Notes under the pieces: generated by a model
What the model saw: the letters and a program-made list of their open reading frames with translations, nothing else
The model's database searches: none
Told to the model about the DNA's origin: nothing
Shown here: piece by piece, positions 1 through 10,042 of the stretch
How the letters are laid out: each line of letters starts with the position of its first letter
Numbering within the stretch: the stretch's first letter is position 1
Origin: Agrocybe praecox
Lineage: Eukaryota > Basidiomycota > Agaricomycetes > Agaricales > Agrocybaceae
NCBI GenBank assembly: GCA_964017145.1
Contig: CAXHKQ010000182.1
Coordinates: forward strand, 1-17,936
Reading direction: 5' to 3'
DNA length: 17,936 bases
Made by a program: the position numbers and the translations under genes

Positions 1-1509
1 CGGTCAACTGTTTTGAATACATATAAAAACAAGTTCAGCTACCGGATCCTCGCACTAATAAAAATAGAAAGCATTCGAGATAACATACTTAACATATCAT
101 ACACACATTTGTCCAAAATTCACCAATTTTGGAGAACTGCGCGAAAAACGTAGAAACTTCTACCAGAAGTTCCTTTGTCAGCATATTTGTAAAGGCTGTT
201 TTGAGCCATAAGGACATTGAATTTAGAACAACCAAAGAAAAAAAAAGATGAACATTTTTGATTGCCCTAACATTTTTCGATATGGCCATCTCTAATGCAA
301 TCTATGGCCCTCAGTTTGTGATGAAAAACGAGATCACGCATCACGTTTGTGGCTTGTTCGAATGTTCATTACCACAGGCCGCAGGGCTTGGTTCATAGCC
401 TCAACACGTTGTTGTTTGTTCCTGAGTATATTGGCCTGCAAAATGCGTTCACAAGAAATACCATGTTGCTTTGCGTGCGATGGTCGAAGAGCCACCAAAT
501 GCAGAAAAATAATCGATTTTTTTTAGCAAAATTGATTCAATGGAATATTTTCAAACTATTCGAGCTTCAACCCTTCAAAAGTTGATATTCACAAAGTTTC
601 ATCATAGGAGCACCGACCTCTATACCAATTAGCTCTTACTTCAACGCTGGAGACCTAAAACATGTATGCGAAATTTCATTGACCATAAGGGTTTCATAGA
701 CCTCTTCAGAGGCTATGAATCTACTTATTTTCACAATGCCAAGTGTAACAAGTTTGAATTGCCTGGGAGTGAAAAAAGACAAGCTTTCTTCTTATTAGCA
801 CATATTTTGTTGAAGAACAGCCTTGATTATATTTGCAGTGAGTATCTGATTACCTGCCACCTACGTGTAGGGGAAACCAGTTAACCAATCTAAAGAGCAT
901 AACTTCTCTCTGTATAACATTATGACCACAATTTTTTGCAGTTGATTAGATTTTAGACCAAATAACATTTTACAATTTATTTTGCATGTTTGAACTCAAT
1001 TTTCTCGGCTCTACAGCTTATTTTCTGGAAAATGTGTTAAATTTGTACCACCTAATTCAAAGCCAATTTCAGTATTACTAGATACTAGACTTTTAGAGCC
1101 CCTCGCAATTAAAAAAATAGAGTTTATGTCATTCTAACGTTTCATTAAAACAACATTTATAAAAAATCGAATCATTAGTCTCTACAAATTGTTGAAAATG
1201 ACACAGGTGACTTACTATGTTCTTCTTGCATATATAAAAATACACGTTAAGGTTCATGTATCTCATGTCATTATTATGTGAGGCTTGTGCAATTTTATAT
1301 TCATGTTACGAAAGAAACGAAATGCCCGAATGTCAGATTTGGCTTCATCAGATAAGTGGTTTGAAAGTTACAGCTGCTCAAAGTTTCATGTTGATCAATT
1401 GGGTCACCATGTACAATGAATACTCCCGTTTAATTGATTTTCATTAAAAGTGTATTTGGAACAGGAGTATTTGTTTGAAGTTTATAGGCACCAGAATATC
1501 AACAGGACA

Positions 1510-1604
1510 ACTCAACCAGGCCTCTTTTCAAGAACGAGAGCAGCGCTCAACAGCACTTGAAGAGTGAGAATTGTCATGAAACATTTTTGTGCATAGCAAA
1601 CACG
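1510..1604 (+). repeat. Dispersed diverged repeat, copy 1
   Basis: This aligns in the same orientation with 3824-3920. Shared words include ACTCAAC, AGAACGA, CAGCGCTCA, GAGTG, GTCA and ACATTT followed by GTG and an ACAC end. It probably belongs to an old interspersed repeat. No end structure is visible. Confidence 0.5.
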
Positions 1605-2342
1605 CGTTATTGGTTTAGCTATATGTTTATCGGATATCCATAAGGCTAAACTGACGAACTGAAGGTGGTGATTCTAGGCCTACATTTTTGAATACGCCAA
1701 AAAGCGATAAAAAATCATATTTTCCAATGATTTGTGAGTTTATCACGTAGAGCACACCTTCCGATTTACTTTATACCTAAATCTACTTCAAAATTATTTT
1801 TGGGTTAACCTAGACAATAGAAACGCTAAATATCAATTTTTCTGTGATATTGAACTCTAACGAGGGAAATTTTGTTTTTCTTGTTTTAAAAATTCCGAAG
1901 TCATTCACCTTGATGGTCAGAATGGTCAAGCAAGATAACGATCATAATATTTACATTTTTACCCATAAAGGTAACACACATGCACTTCGTTATAACGATC
2001 TGTTATTTCTGCCTCTGACAGTTATCATCAAAAAGGGGATTGTTAGCATACAAGTTCTCGGAACAAAAGAACAAAAGATATGACGATACATGAAACATAC
2101 ATTTTTCGCTCTCAGACTAACATGGATGAAATTCCAAAGTTTCTGGTCTTTACAATTTAAATTTATAAATATAAATGAATGTGTTACGATTTTGAACCTG
2201 AGCGATTCCAGTTACCCAAGATTTCGCTGTACTATACCACTACAACTGGAATTCGTGTAGCAGCAGCATCAGCCAGAGCAGCATGTCGACTCGGCACTAA
2301 CATCTCTCGTCCGGGGTCGTTGTCTGAATGTAATTAAATAAT

Positions 2343-2390
2343 ACACACACACACATACCTTCAGCCGCACACACACACACACACACACAC
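2343..2390 (+). repeat. (CA)n microsatellites
   Basis: Two CA runs, 2343-2354 and a pure 23-base run at 2368-2390, are separated by a short GC-rich spacer. A further run lies at 2520-2534. Confidence 0.95.
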
Positions 2391-3462
2391 TGACACACAA
2401 ACTCGCCGGTTCGGAGTTCGGAGTTCTGCTGCGACGTCAGACTGCTGCTGCTGTCTGTGTGCGGATAAGCAATGGCCACGCCGTTTGCATACGTGAGCAG
2501 ATTGGTCAACATGCGCGCGCACACACACACACACATCCATTGGGGGGAATTCCGTGTGCGTTTATGTCGGAACCAAACCGAAACGAACGACCGAGTCCCC
2601 GAGAACTAGCAGTCGGGAAAAAACACACTCGCGCAACATCGATATGCTGCGAGCACCACTGTGGACTGTGGTGCGCCTAACAAGACGAAGTATTTTGGCA
2701 AATCCACTCGGACTTCGCACACACTCAGACTCGGACACGCACGGAAACACACGGACAGCCCCGACGTCTCGGCGCAGGGAAACAGCCAGGGATCATGCAT
2801 AGTCAAGCCGCCGCAAAAGTAATTGCGTCTGCGAGTCGCTGCACTGCACATATGAAATGGAAGTGTGTCCGTGGTAGAAGGTGGAATACTAGTGCAGAAA
2901 CCTAGTGCACTGTGGCCACTGGCACAAGTGTGCGGTTTTTCGGAGTTGTCGGCGGTACCGTGTGCCGTGTGTGTGTGGGGGGGTATTTAATTTGATTCCA
3001 ACGGCAACGTCCGAACGGCGAAGGCTTACAGCTCAATCAGCATTCCGCATGTGTGTGCTGTGCAGCTGCGCACAGCAGGTACGCAAAACGTGCAAGGCGA
3101 ACCGATTTGCATACAGGGGGGAGGTGGGAGAGAGACGGCCGAAGTTCATCGACTGAAACGATTTTGGGTGGGCGCGTATCTATTGATGATATTTGCTTCG
3201 GAAATAGTTCTTTTCGAAATCAAGATATCGTGACACGATTGATGTTTAGGAATATCAGAAGGCATTTTCATAAGAATAGTTTTATTCTTAAATCGAACAC
3301 TTTTCGTAAACACTCGTTGAGATTGCATTTAACAACCAATTTTCAAAAACTAGACACATTTTTCCCAATACGAAGTTTATATCTATATATTAACGGCACT
3401 CTGCTAGGAACGACTAACAGAAGGCAGCATGTTTTTGTGTCGTTTCCAAATGTGCGCTTCAA

Positions 3463-3472
3463 TCGGACACTT
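3463..3472 (+). repeat. Transposon-family terminal core, solo copy
   Basis: TTCAATCGGACACTTTTTT matches the right-hand inner terminus near 9310-9325 in inverse orientation, including the CTTCAATCGG lead. No partner in inverse orientation is close by, so it looks like a fragment of the family. Confidence 0.5.
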
Positions 3473-3600
3473 TTTTCGTCAGCCTGCGATACAAAATTTG
3501 CAACTAGACTCTAGAAGTTCGTAGAACGTCGATACACGATTTTCGACTAGAACCAATATCGATAAGATATCGCTGTTTTCCGTAATGAACAAATGCATAG

Positions 3601-3646
3601 TCGAATTCAGTAAAAATCACTTGTCGAATTCAGTAAAAATCACTTG
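3601..3646 (+). repeat. Exact 23-bp tandem duplication
   Basis: Two adjacent, identical 23-bp copies begin TCGAATTCAGTAAAAATCAC. No further copies are seen. Perfect identity suggests a recent local duplication in AT-rich intronic DNA. Confidence 0.95.
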
Positions 3647-3668
3647 AAGCACGTAGCACAAAAAAGTT

Positions 3669-3678
3669 CGGACACTTC
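3669..3678 (+). repeat. Transposon-family terminal core, solo copy
   Basis: GTTCGGACACTTCAC carries the 10-bp core TCGGACACTT in the same orientation as the copy at 3463-3472. The flanks are not clearly conserved, so this could be chance. It is included because the core recurs about eight times in the window. Confidence 0.3.
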
Positions 3679-3823
3679 ACACCATTTTAAGGGTTCTTGA
3701 TTGTGAGTATATCGAAATGATTGGTAATGAGATGTGTGATATTACATCTCATCATCATCTACATGCATTTACCCCATTAAGAAGTGTTGGGCGAATGTAT
3801 TTTAAATACGAAGGGCAGTTTTC

Positions 3824-3920
3824 ACTCAACAGGAGCTTTTACTAGAACGAAATCAGCGCTCAGCGCTTCACTGAAAGAGTGTAACTGTCAAGCCAACATT
3901 TACGTGTTTGCTCGCACACG
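3824..3920 (+). repeat. Dispersed diverged repeat, copy 2
   Basis: This is the partner of 1510-1604, in the same orientation, about 2.3 kb away. It adjoins the 13-bp tandem duplication at 3940-3965. Family unknown. Confidence 0.5.
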
Positions 3921-3939
3921 GGCAAAGTCTACCATCGCG

Positions 3940-3965
3940 TCACTTTAGTATCTCACTTTAGTATC
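3940..3965 (+). repeat. Exact 13-bp tandem duplication
   Basis: Two adjacent copies of TCACTTTAGTATC. This lies a few tens of bases from the degenerate transposon core at 3992-4001. Confidence 0.9.
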
Positions 3966-4006
3966 TCGGTGAAAAATAGCATAAGAACAAATCTGACACT
4001 TTATTT

Positions 4007-4272
4007 GTGTTGGGCATTACATTACTCAACAGATAAAGCTGATAGTTATTATTCTACATTTTATTTAAGCCATGTTATGTCTTGTCGATAGACAACAAAT
4101 AGTTGTCGAGAAGGTGACTAACAAAATCAGTTATAATTAATAAAATGTTGATGATGATTGAAAAATCGTGCTTTTAAGCTTGAGAGTCAATCGCTAATAT
4201 TAACCCATGTTCCAAAGAACATCAAAAACAGACTATGCATTCTTTATTTTTTGTCGACTTAAACATTTAGCT
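4007..4272 (-). mobile_element. Diverged, reverse-oriented relative of the 8786-9048 segment
   Basis: Read on the minus strand, this segment aligns with 8786-9048. Shared words are TTTGGAACATGGGTTAATAT, AAAAGCACG and AGCTTTATCTGTT followed by GTAATGTAATGCCCAACAC. Just beyond its left edge is TCTGACACTT (3992-4001), a degenerate form of the family's terminal core. The opposite end has lost a recognisable terminus. It is therefore an older copy of the same transposon family, in opposite orientation. Confidence 0.75.
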
Positions 4273-4990
4273 AAGCAAGAACATACAAGAACATATACAA
4301 AAAATATAGTTTTACAAAATATAAGCAATACATTTCTTCAACCCCAACATAACTAAAAATGACTATTGTTATGTATGCTATGCTGCTATGCTGCGCTCCC
4401 TTGGGATATGCGTCAATGTCCACATCAGTTTATAACACTTTCGTTTTGACGGCGACGGCCACGACTTCACACGAAGGTTGCTGTGTGTTGTCTATGTTGT
4501 CTGTGTGTGGCATCGGCAGACGAAAACTCGGAACACACACACACACCATCCCCAACCGTCGGCGCCTGCCGCCAACTAGCCATCACGTGCACGCAGCACG
4601 AAGCACACCAACGCCACGCACACCACAATAAACCGTAATTATAATCGTTGCGGGCGCGCCAGCAGCAGAAGCGCCAGCATAGCCGCGTTCGTCGTGGTCG
4701 TATTAGTTATGTTGCGATGTGCGCGAATTGCGGGGTGTGCGCAGTGCGTGCATGTGTTCGTGTTTGGAAATTTAATAAGATATAAAGTGGGCAAACTATG
4801 TGCCTCACACACGCAGCTCGACTGACGGCGTTGAACTTGCGCCCAACTTTTGCCAGGCGAATATGGCGGAAGTTGGCGCCCGCACAAAAAATACAGACAC
4901 CGCTGATTCACTGCGGACTGGCGCGCAGATATGAAATACTATATATCGTATAAATAAATTGATTATTTTTTGCTCCTCCTATTTACTCAC

Positions 4991-5134
4991 CATACGGCGT
5001 CGTGCGCACAATCTCCAGACTGCGAATCGGCTCGTTCGTCGACAGCACGTCCAGCTCCTCGATGACCACCGAGCTGACCTGCTTGTTCGAGTCCGCCGAC
5101 GCCGCGTTGACGGCCTTGATGATTTTGCCGTGAT
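4991..5134 (-). CDS. Sema1a: Semaphorin-1A, internal exon (fifth of five; end of sema domain)
   Basis: This 144-bp exon has two bases completing Asp, 47 codons and one trailing base. It reads HGKIIKAVNAASAD, then VSSVVIEELDVL, then EPIRSLEIVRTTPY. It corresponds to the last blade region of the sema domain, shortly before the cysteine-rich PSI domain in insect Sema1a. The acceptor is GGCGCAG and the donor is GTGAGT (bases 4990-4985), leaving phase 1. The length is a multiple of three, so skipping it would keep the frame. The next exon should begin by completing a codon starting with G and should encode the end of the sema domain and the PSI domain. No matching sequence occurs between 1 and 4980, so the downstream intron exceeds 4.99 kb. 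Confidence 0.95.
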
Positions 5135-7605
5135 CTGCGCCGCCGATGGAAATGGAATTAGTACCGCAGCATAATTACGCGCTGTCACAAGCGATTAAAA
5201 CGACAACGTCGAGACTAATGAACTGTATCGCGCACGCGAAACAATCAGCACACACAAACACGCACGCACGCACGACTTTCTCACTCGCTAATGCCCGCCA
5301 ATTCAGCAGCAGCGGCAGCAAACCAAACATCGTCATCCGCCGCTTCATCCGCATCATCATCAGCGGCGGCATCATCATCACCCTCCATGAGCAACATTAT
5401 TGTCGTCGTCGGTGGAGAGCGAGAGCGAGCGCTTGCAATTAACAGATCTGTCGCACTCTGCTGGCTCTGCTGGCTGGCTGGCTGGCGCACTCCGCCGTTC
5501 GTGCAATTAAGCATCCCGCATTTAATTAGTCTAACTCAAACAAAAAGGCTTTCGCGCGCGCGCAGTGCGTCGAGAGCGGTTCGCTCTGTGGCGGCGGTGC
5601 TGGTGGTGGCGCAAATATTTTACAATCAAACATACACGCAAGCTGTACGCACACACACGACATACGGGCGGACGGTAGAAAAAAACATAAAAATACCAGA
5701 CAACATACAAACACACACATGCTCGCAGTAAACGCATGAAACACACACTTGCAGTCAGACAGTGTGGCGCATGGTCCCTCGTGTGTATTGTTTCACATGC
5801 TCCTAACAATTCCAATTAACATTCGCACGCGAACACCGCCATCATCATCATCATCGTCGTGTTGGCGCATCACTCGGTTCAAGTGCATGTGTGTGCGTTT
5901 GCACACACACAGTTTGTTCAACGACAATTAATGGCGTTTACCACTCAAAAGAGCATTTATAACGCAATAATGTATCTTTTGCGCGGGGAAAAAAGTTGGC
6001 GCTCCGATGGGTGTTTACTAGGATCGTACCTTTGAGAATGCAAACAGTTGAGGAGATTCGAAAGCCTGAGTTTGCGCTGGGTTTGTGTGGTAGTTTATAT
6101 AGACATGTCATATATCATTGGAAAGGTCTGACATTCAGCTTCAACGTGAAACATTTTTCGAAGATCCAAAGTCGGTAGTTTGCATTCTCCAGGGTATGAT
6201 CCTCGTATGTGTGTGAGTGCTCCCGCGTGCACTCGAATAATTTTGTGTTTGATCGCGCACAAAAGTTAGCTCGCATGCGAGTGTCTATGTGTGTTTCCCG
6301 TTTCATATGCATGACATGACAACATAAACGATGGGGAGGGGCGGTCGCAGGCGCGAGAAGTTTGAAATATTCACCGGATTAGCGGCGTCGGCCGCCGCGG
6401 CAATGCGCAGCAATGTTGTAACATGTTCTCACATAACGCTCATAACGTGTTTAATTTGCGATGTGCGCGCGTATTATTTGCTCGAACCGCGCAGTAATTG
6501 ATGTAACCGCGAACGAACTGCTGGGGTGTTTGTTCATGCACGCACACACACACGAATGACATCCAGCATGCAGCCAACGTGGCTATGCTCACGTTCCAGC
6601 CGCAGCTTTTGCGCAGCAGAAGCAGCAAAACTAACGAACATCCACAGCACAGTTTGGCTGCCGTCGTCGTCGTCGTCGCGTCTTCGCTTCAAGACGTTCG
6701 AGATTACTTTGGCTAACAAAGACAACGGGCGAGCGCGTGCGCTTTTAATTACTATACTATTTCTCGGTAACCGCGGTCTCCCGCCTGCCTGATGCTTGGC
6801 AGCATAGCCGGCGAGAAACTCGCCAAATTGGCGTCGGGATCCATGGCGGTGGTCGTTTCGTGGTCGTCGTCGTCGCAGAAGCTCTGAAGAATACATTTTC
6901 CACCTCGATTTTATCGCGACTTCATTGTACGCACGGAAATCTATGCTATGCATGCTATGCTGGATTCGCTCGCTCGTTGGCAGGGGGTGAAATTCGATCA
7001 ATCAACGCCGGACCACATCAGACTGGTTTGGAAATTACCACATAGACACGCATGTGCGTGCTCTGGCCACCGTCGTCTGGTCACCGAAAAATTGACTCGC
7101 CTTTTGTTCTCAAAGCGCACCAGCAACGAGCCTGTTTGCTGGTGTCGCAGCAGAAGCAGCAAAAATGCCCGTCAAATTGCCAATTTTCACACAAACACGC
7201 CGGCGAGCGATCACAATGCAAACACGCGAGCGGCCAATGCAGACGACGGGCAGACGCAACAGAATAATATCGTTAACGCATCTAACACAAAGCGAACGAA
7301 TAGCCGCACTGGCACTAGACTAGCATAGCAGCATAGCCATCCAACTAGCGCGTCACCAGCACATTCCAGTGGCATGATGATGGACAGATACAACGAGAAA
7401 AAAATCGGAATAACAACGGTTACACCGTTGGACTCTCCGCTCTCTCTGCGTCCATCCGACCAACCGTCGTACTTTGGCACCACCTGCTCTCCACTCCTGA
7501 ACACCGAACTTGCATATGCGCACATTTACACAACAGCAGCAGCGACAGCATCAGACCAGGACAGGAGCACGCAAATTTAATTAAAAAATAACATCTCTCA
7601 CTCAC
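5135..7605 (-). other. Sema1a intron of 2.47 kb
   Basis: This intron lies between exons joined through the split Asp of VGTDHGK. It is mostly GC-balanced, with CA repeats, trinucleotide runs (CAG-like near 5300, CAT-like near 5350 and 5840, GTC-like near 6665 and 6870) and repeated GCATAGC-type words (near 6945 and 7325). It contains one MITE-like element (6021-6202). The open frames here follow the trinucleotide runs and are read as chance. Confidence 0.75.
6021..6202. mobile_element. Small MITE-like element with about 25-bp inverted ends
   Basis: The left end, GGATCGTACCTTTGAGAATG (extending through CAAAC), and right end, the inverse of GGATCATACCCTGGAGAATG (extending through CAAAC), match at 21 of 25 positions by my count. 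The unit is about 182 bp, typical of a MITE, with no coding capacity. I could not find a clear target duplication at the edges. It lies in the intron between exons 7688-7606 and 5134-4991. Confidence 0.6.
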
Positions 7606-7688
7606 CTGTACCGACGAACAGGACGTCGTAAGTTTTTCCGCCCGGTGTTTTAATTTGCGCGTCAGCCACGATTTGCGTGAATCGATAT
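7606..7688 (-). CDS. Sema1a: Semaphorin-1A, internal exon (fourth of five)
   Basis: This 83-bp exon has one base completing a Val codon, 27 codons, then one base. It reads YRFTQIVADAQIKTPGGK followed by TYDVLFVGT, a typical sema-propeller strand pattern in which YDVLFVGTD(H/D)GK is a family hallmark. The acceptor follows a CA-rich tract ending ACACACAG, and the donor is GTGAGT (bases 7605-7600). The final G plus AT of the next exon makes Asp, giving VGTDHGKII. The exon is not a multiple of three, so skipping it alone would break the frame. Exons 7688-7606 and 5134-4991 together are 227 bp, also not a multiple of three. Confidence 0.95.
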
Positions 7689-8754
7689 CTGTGTGTATGT
7701 GGATGGCATAGAGAAAAACACGAGGACAACGTCAGTCACGATTACCCCCAGACACAATGAACCGACCAACAAAAGCGACGAACACGAAAAAACGAACGCT
7801 TCACAACAAACGAACATGTGTACTAGATGGGATAAAACATTGATGCACAGAGCGCAAAGGAACAAATGGAACGAAGGAAAAGTATGCGAAAACTTAAGAC
7901 GGGGCATGAATATTATTCGCTCCAACCTTACAAGATTGATGTCGAACATATACAATCTTGATTATAATTTTCTGAGAATATTTACTCCTTCTAGGGGTGG
8001 GGTTCGAAGGTGCTCGATTTGATCTCCTTTCTTAGTCTTCAAAGTATTCAAAAGTTCCAATGTATGTATACTCGGAACTACATCTCTTCCACGAATAAAT
8101 AGCTAAACTGATTGAATTCAGAGGAAATGTCGATAACAGAAGTGAAGAAACAGAAACATCATCTGCGATGTTTGAGATTACTTTGCGGATGGTTACTCCC
8201 CGAACGTTCACTTGTACTTACTTACGACTTGAAACTATCAAGAATTTATATAGAAATATTTATGAATAGTTCAAATTATAGGTTCAAATAAGAAAAATTG
8301 AATAAACATAATATATTCAATAGTTTTCGAAGATTTTGAACTCTTGTTCAAGGTTTTTCGGAAAAACTTTTTTCAAACAGGAATGTATACTTTTTTTGTT
8401 TAAAAATGTTATTTTCAGTTCAAAGCTATATAGAGAATCTGAATTTTGGGAAACGCTGAAAATGTTAGATGGAATATAACGATTTTGTCTACGATTTTTG
8501 CAATGCCACCGATTTCCGACGTCTCTGAGCATTTTTTAAAAATATTTCCTGTGAATTATAATGTTTTTTGTGATTCCCGGAAATAAAATGAGTGTTAACT
8601 CAATGATGTTCAAAGATGTATGTAAATTTCAATGATTCTCGACGATTATTGGATTTAGAACATTTGCGGTGGTATTTTCAATGATTATCCGAGATTTCTG
8701 GAAGAAAAGCCGATGATTTTTGGGAATTTAGAAGATTTTGGTATATTCAATGAT

Positions 8755-9536
8755 TAGAGTAGATGCCCCTACAATCGGACACTCGCTGAATTGAAAAATC
8801 GACAAAAATGATAGAAGGAATAGTCCGATTTTGATGCCCTTTGGAACATGGGTTAATATTGTTGATTCACGCTCATGTTCAAAAGCACGTTTTTTAAACT
8901 TCTAAATTTCATTAGTTATAGCTGTTTTTGTAAAAGTGATTTTTTCTCTAACTATTTTTTGGTTTTTGTACTCAACAAAATACGGCTTTAAAAAAATGAT
9001 AAAAAATAATGTTAAGCTTTATCTGTTCGGTAATGTAATGCCCAACACGAAAATGTTTTCATTTTTTTTAAAATGTTATTTTTTTTGGAACAACACACAT
9101 GCCCCTACAATCGGACACTTTGTGATTTCGAAGAAAAAGGTGATGTACATCAAGAAACATTTGTCTCATTCGCAAACGACTGAAATTAGCGAAAAAACAC
9201 TATTTTGTAATTTCGTGATCGTTTTATGTAAAAAACATATATAATTAGATAATATATTTTTTACATATTTTTCTGAAACATTTATCACATACTTTTTGTA
9301 CAAGGGAAAAAGTGTCCGATTGAAGGGGCACACATTTTGAAATGACGCGAAAACATGCCTTCGGTTTTTCTATCCTAGCCGATTGCCGTTAATTCATACG
9401 AAAAAACTTTGTATTGACAAAGGTGGGGAGGGAAATTGGATAACTAAAATGTTTTTAGTTTTTGGAAATCGGTTGGAAAATACCACCACAACGGCTGTTC
9501 TACGAAAAGTGTCCGATTGTAGGGGCATCTACTCTA
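8755..9536. mobile_element. Inverted-repeat transposon (MITE-like) with TA at both ends
   Basis: The ends are perfect inverted repeats of 29 bp counting the TA (8755-8783 and 9508-9536), containing GATGCCCCTACAATCGGACA. Outermost are TA dinucleotides, consistent with a TA target duplication as in the Tc1/mariner superfamily. The element without TA is about 778 bp. It has no open frame resembling a transposase, so it is called non-autonomous. A second, inner pair of the same terminal sequence lies inside (9100-9330), suggesting a nested insertion or subterminal repeats. Superfamily assignment rests on the TA and is tentative. Confidence 0.8.
9100..9330. mobile_element. Inner inverted-repeat unit nested in the 8755-9536 element
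   Basis: Its left end, TGCCCCTACAATCGGACACT, is identical to the core of the outer element's end. Its right end is the inverse with one T-to-A difference (GATTGAAGGGGCA). The unit is 231 bp. It is flanked on both sides by CACA, which may be a target duplication or chance in CA-rich DNA. No coding capacity is seen. Confidence 0.6.
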
Positions 9537-9632
9537 CAGATCATTTATAATTATTCTCGGTTATTTTGAGTAGGAAAAAAAGGAGAGACGATTCGAGAAT
9601 GTAACTTATCGGTATCAAAATGTACTTTTATA

Positions 9633-9685
9633 TTTTTCTAGCTCCAAAATATATTTTTTTAAAGTATATTTTGGAGCTAGAAAAA
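9633..9685. repeat. Perfect hairpin, 21-bp stem and 11-base loop
   Basis: Arms 9633-9653 and 9665-9685 are exact reverse complements centred on CTAGCTCCAAAATATA. The loop is T/A-rich. It lies about 100 bp from the end of the 8755-9536 element. The stem is shorter than a typical animal microRNA precursor, so it is more likely a palindromic repeat or a transposon footprint. Confidence 0.9.
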
Positions 9686-9896
9686 AGGAAAAGCACATAA
9701 TGTAGTTGAAACGCCAACCCCGAAAACAGTCTTGTTACAAGAGGGTAAATGCCCCACTCTAATATTGCAGCGCAACAAACAAGTTTTTTTCCGCAACATA
9801 AAAGAAACAAAAAATAAAACAACCGACGCGCGATGACGTTCGACCAAACACAGAACAGACAATCGTACTCAACACCCAAACGAACACCCAACTTAC

Positions 9897-10042
9897 ACCG
9901 TGCTCGTCCGTATCAGAATTGGCTGGCCAAAGAACGCCGGCACGTTCTCGTCCATCAGCGAGTGCGTTTTGATGAAATTCAGCGTCAGCTCGGGCAGCGT
10001 GCGCGAGTCGTTGTGACACGAACCGGGGCGCGGATCGGGGAC
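9897..10042 (-). CDS. Sema1a: Semaphorin-1A, internal exon (third of five)
   Basis: This 146-bp exon has 48 codons plus two bases. It starts in phase 0 with VPDPRPGSCHNDSRTLP and continues through LNFIKTHSLMDENVPAFF to QPILIRTST. This is among the most conserved stretches of the insect Sema1a sema domain. The Cys in GSCHND is a conserved sema-domain cysteine, and the adjacent Asn-Asp-Ser is a potential N-glycosylation sequon, as expected for an extracellular domain. The acceptor is CGCACGCAG and the donor is a perfect GTAAGT (bases 9896-9891). The last two bases, GT, combine with the first base of exon 7688-7606 to give Val, preserving STVYRF across the junction. There are no disruptions. Confidence 0.96.

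Larger units (their letters stand above)
1..4990 (-). other. Sema1a intron, downstream part (no exon found)
   Basis: This is intronic sequence downstream, in gene direction, of the last visible exon. Bases 1-2200 are AT-rich, and 2200-3160 are GC-richer with long CA microsatellites. Bases 3160-4340 are AT-rich with transposon-family fragments and tandem duplications, and 4340-4990 are GC-richer. No sequence matching the expected PSI-domain exon was seen. Short open frames on both strands have no recognised similarity. Confidence 0.65.
7689..9896 (-). other. Sema1a intron of 2.21 kb with inverted-repeat element and hairpin
   Basis: This intron lies between exons joined through the split Val codon of STVYRF. 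It is GC-balanced up to about 7900, then AT-rich and without recognisable genes to 8754. The TA-flanked inverted-repeat element (8755-9536) follows, then a perfect hairpin (9633-9685), then the last stretch before the exon. Confidence 0.8.

Noticed and set aside
666..884. Plus-strand open frame of 72 codons with an ATG
   Set aside because: There is no family resemblance, no splice or promoter context, and it lies inside the Sema1a intron. Chance cannot be excluded.
1844..2083. Plus-strand open frame of 79 codons in AT-rich DNA
   Set aside because: It has no ATG at its start and no recognisable motif. The length is compatible with chance, so it was not called as a gene.
2297..2536. Minus-strand frame rich in Cys-Val repeats
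   Set aside because: It is simply the translation of the (CA)n microsatellite.
3053..3514. Plus-strand open frame of 153 codons
   Set aside because: It crosses from GC-rich to AT-rich DNA with no change in frame quality, contains a transposon core, and has no recognisable domain.
4639..4911. Minus-strand frame considered as the next Sema1a exon (PSI domain)
   Set aside because: It has none of the expected PSI cysteine pattern (CxxC...DPYCAWD-like). Its cysteines come from CA/TG-rich sequence, and the required phase-1 join to exon 5134-4991 does not give Sema1a sequence.
6534..7001. Minus-strand open frame of 155 codons
   Set aside because: It contains Asp and Arg runs from GTC/GTCGTC repeats and a CA-repeat tail. 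The neighbouring exons already join without it, so it is not a Sema1a exon.
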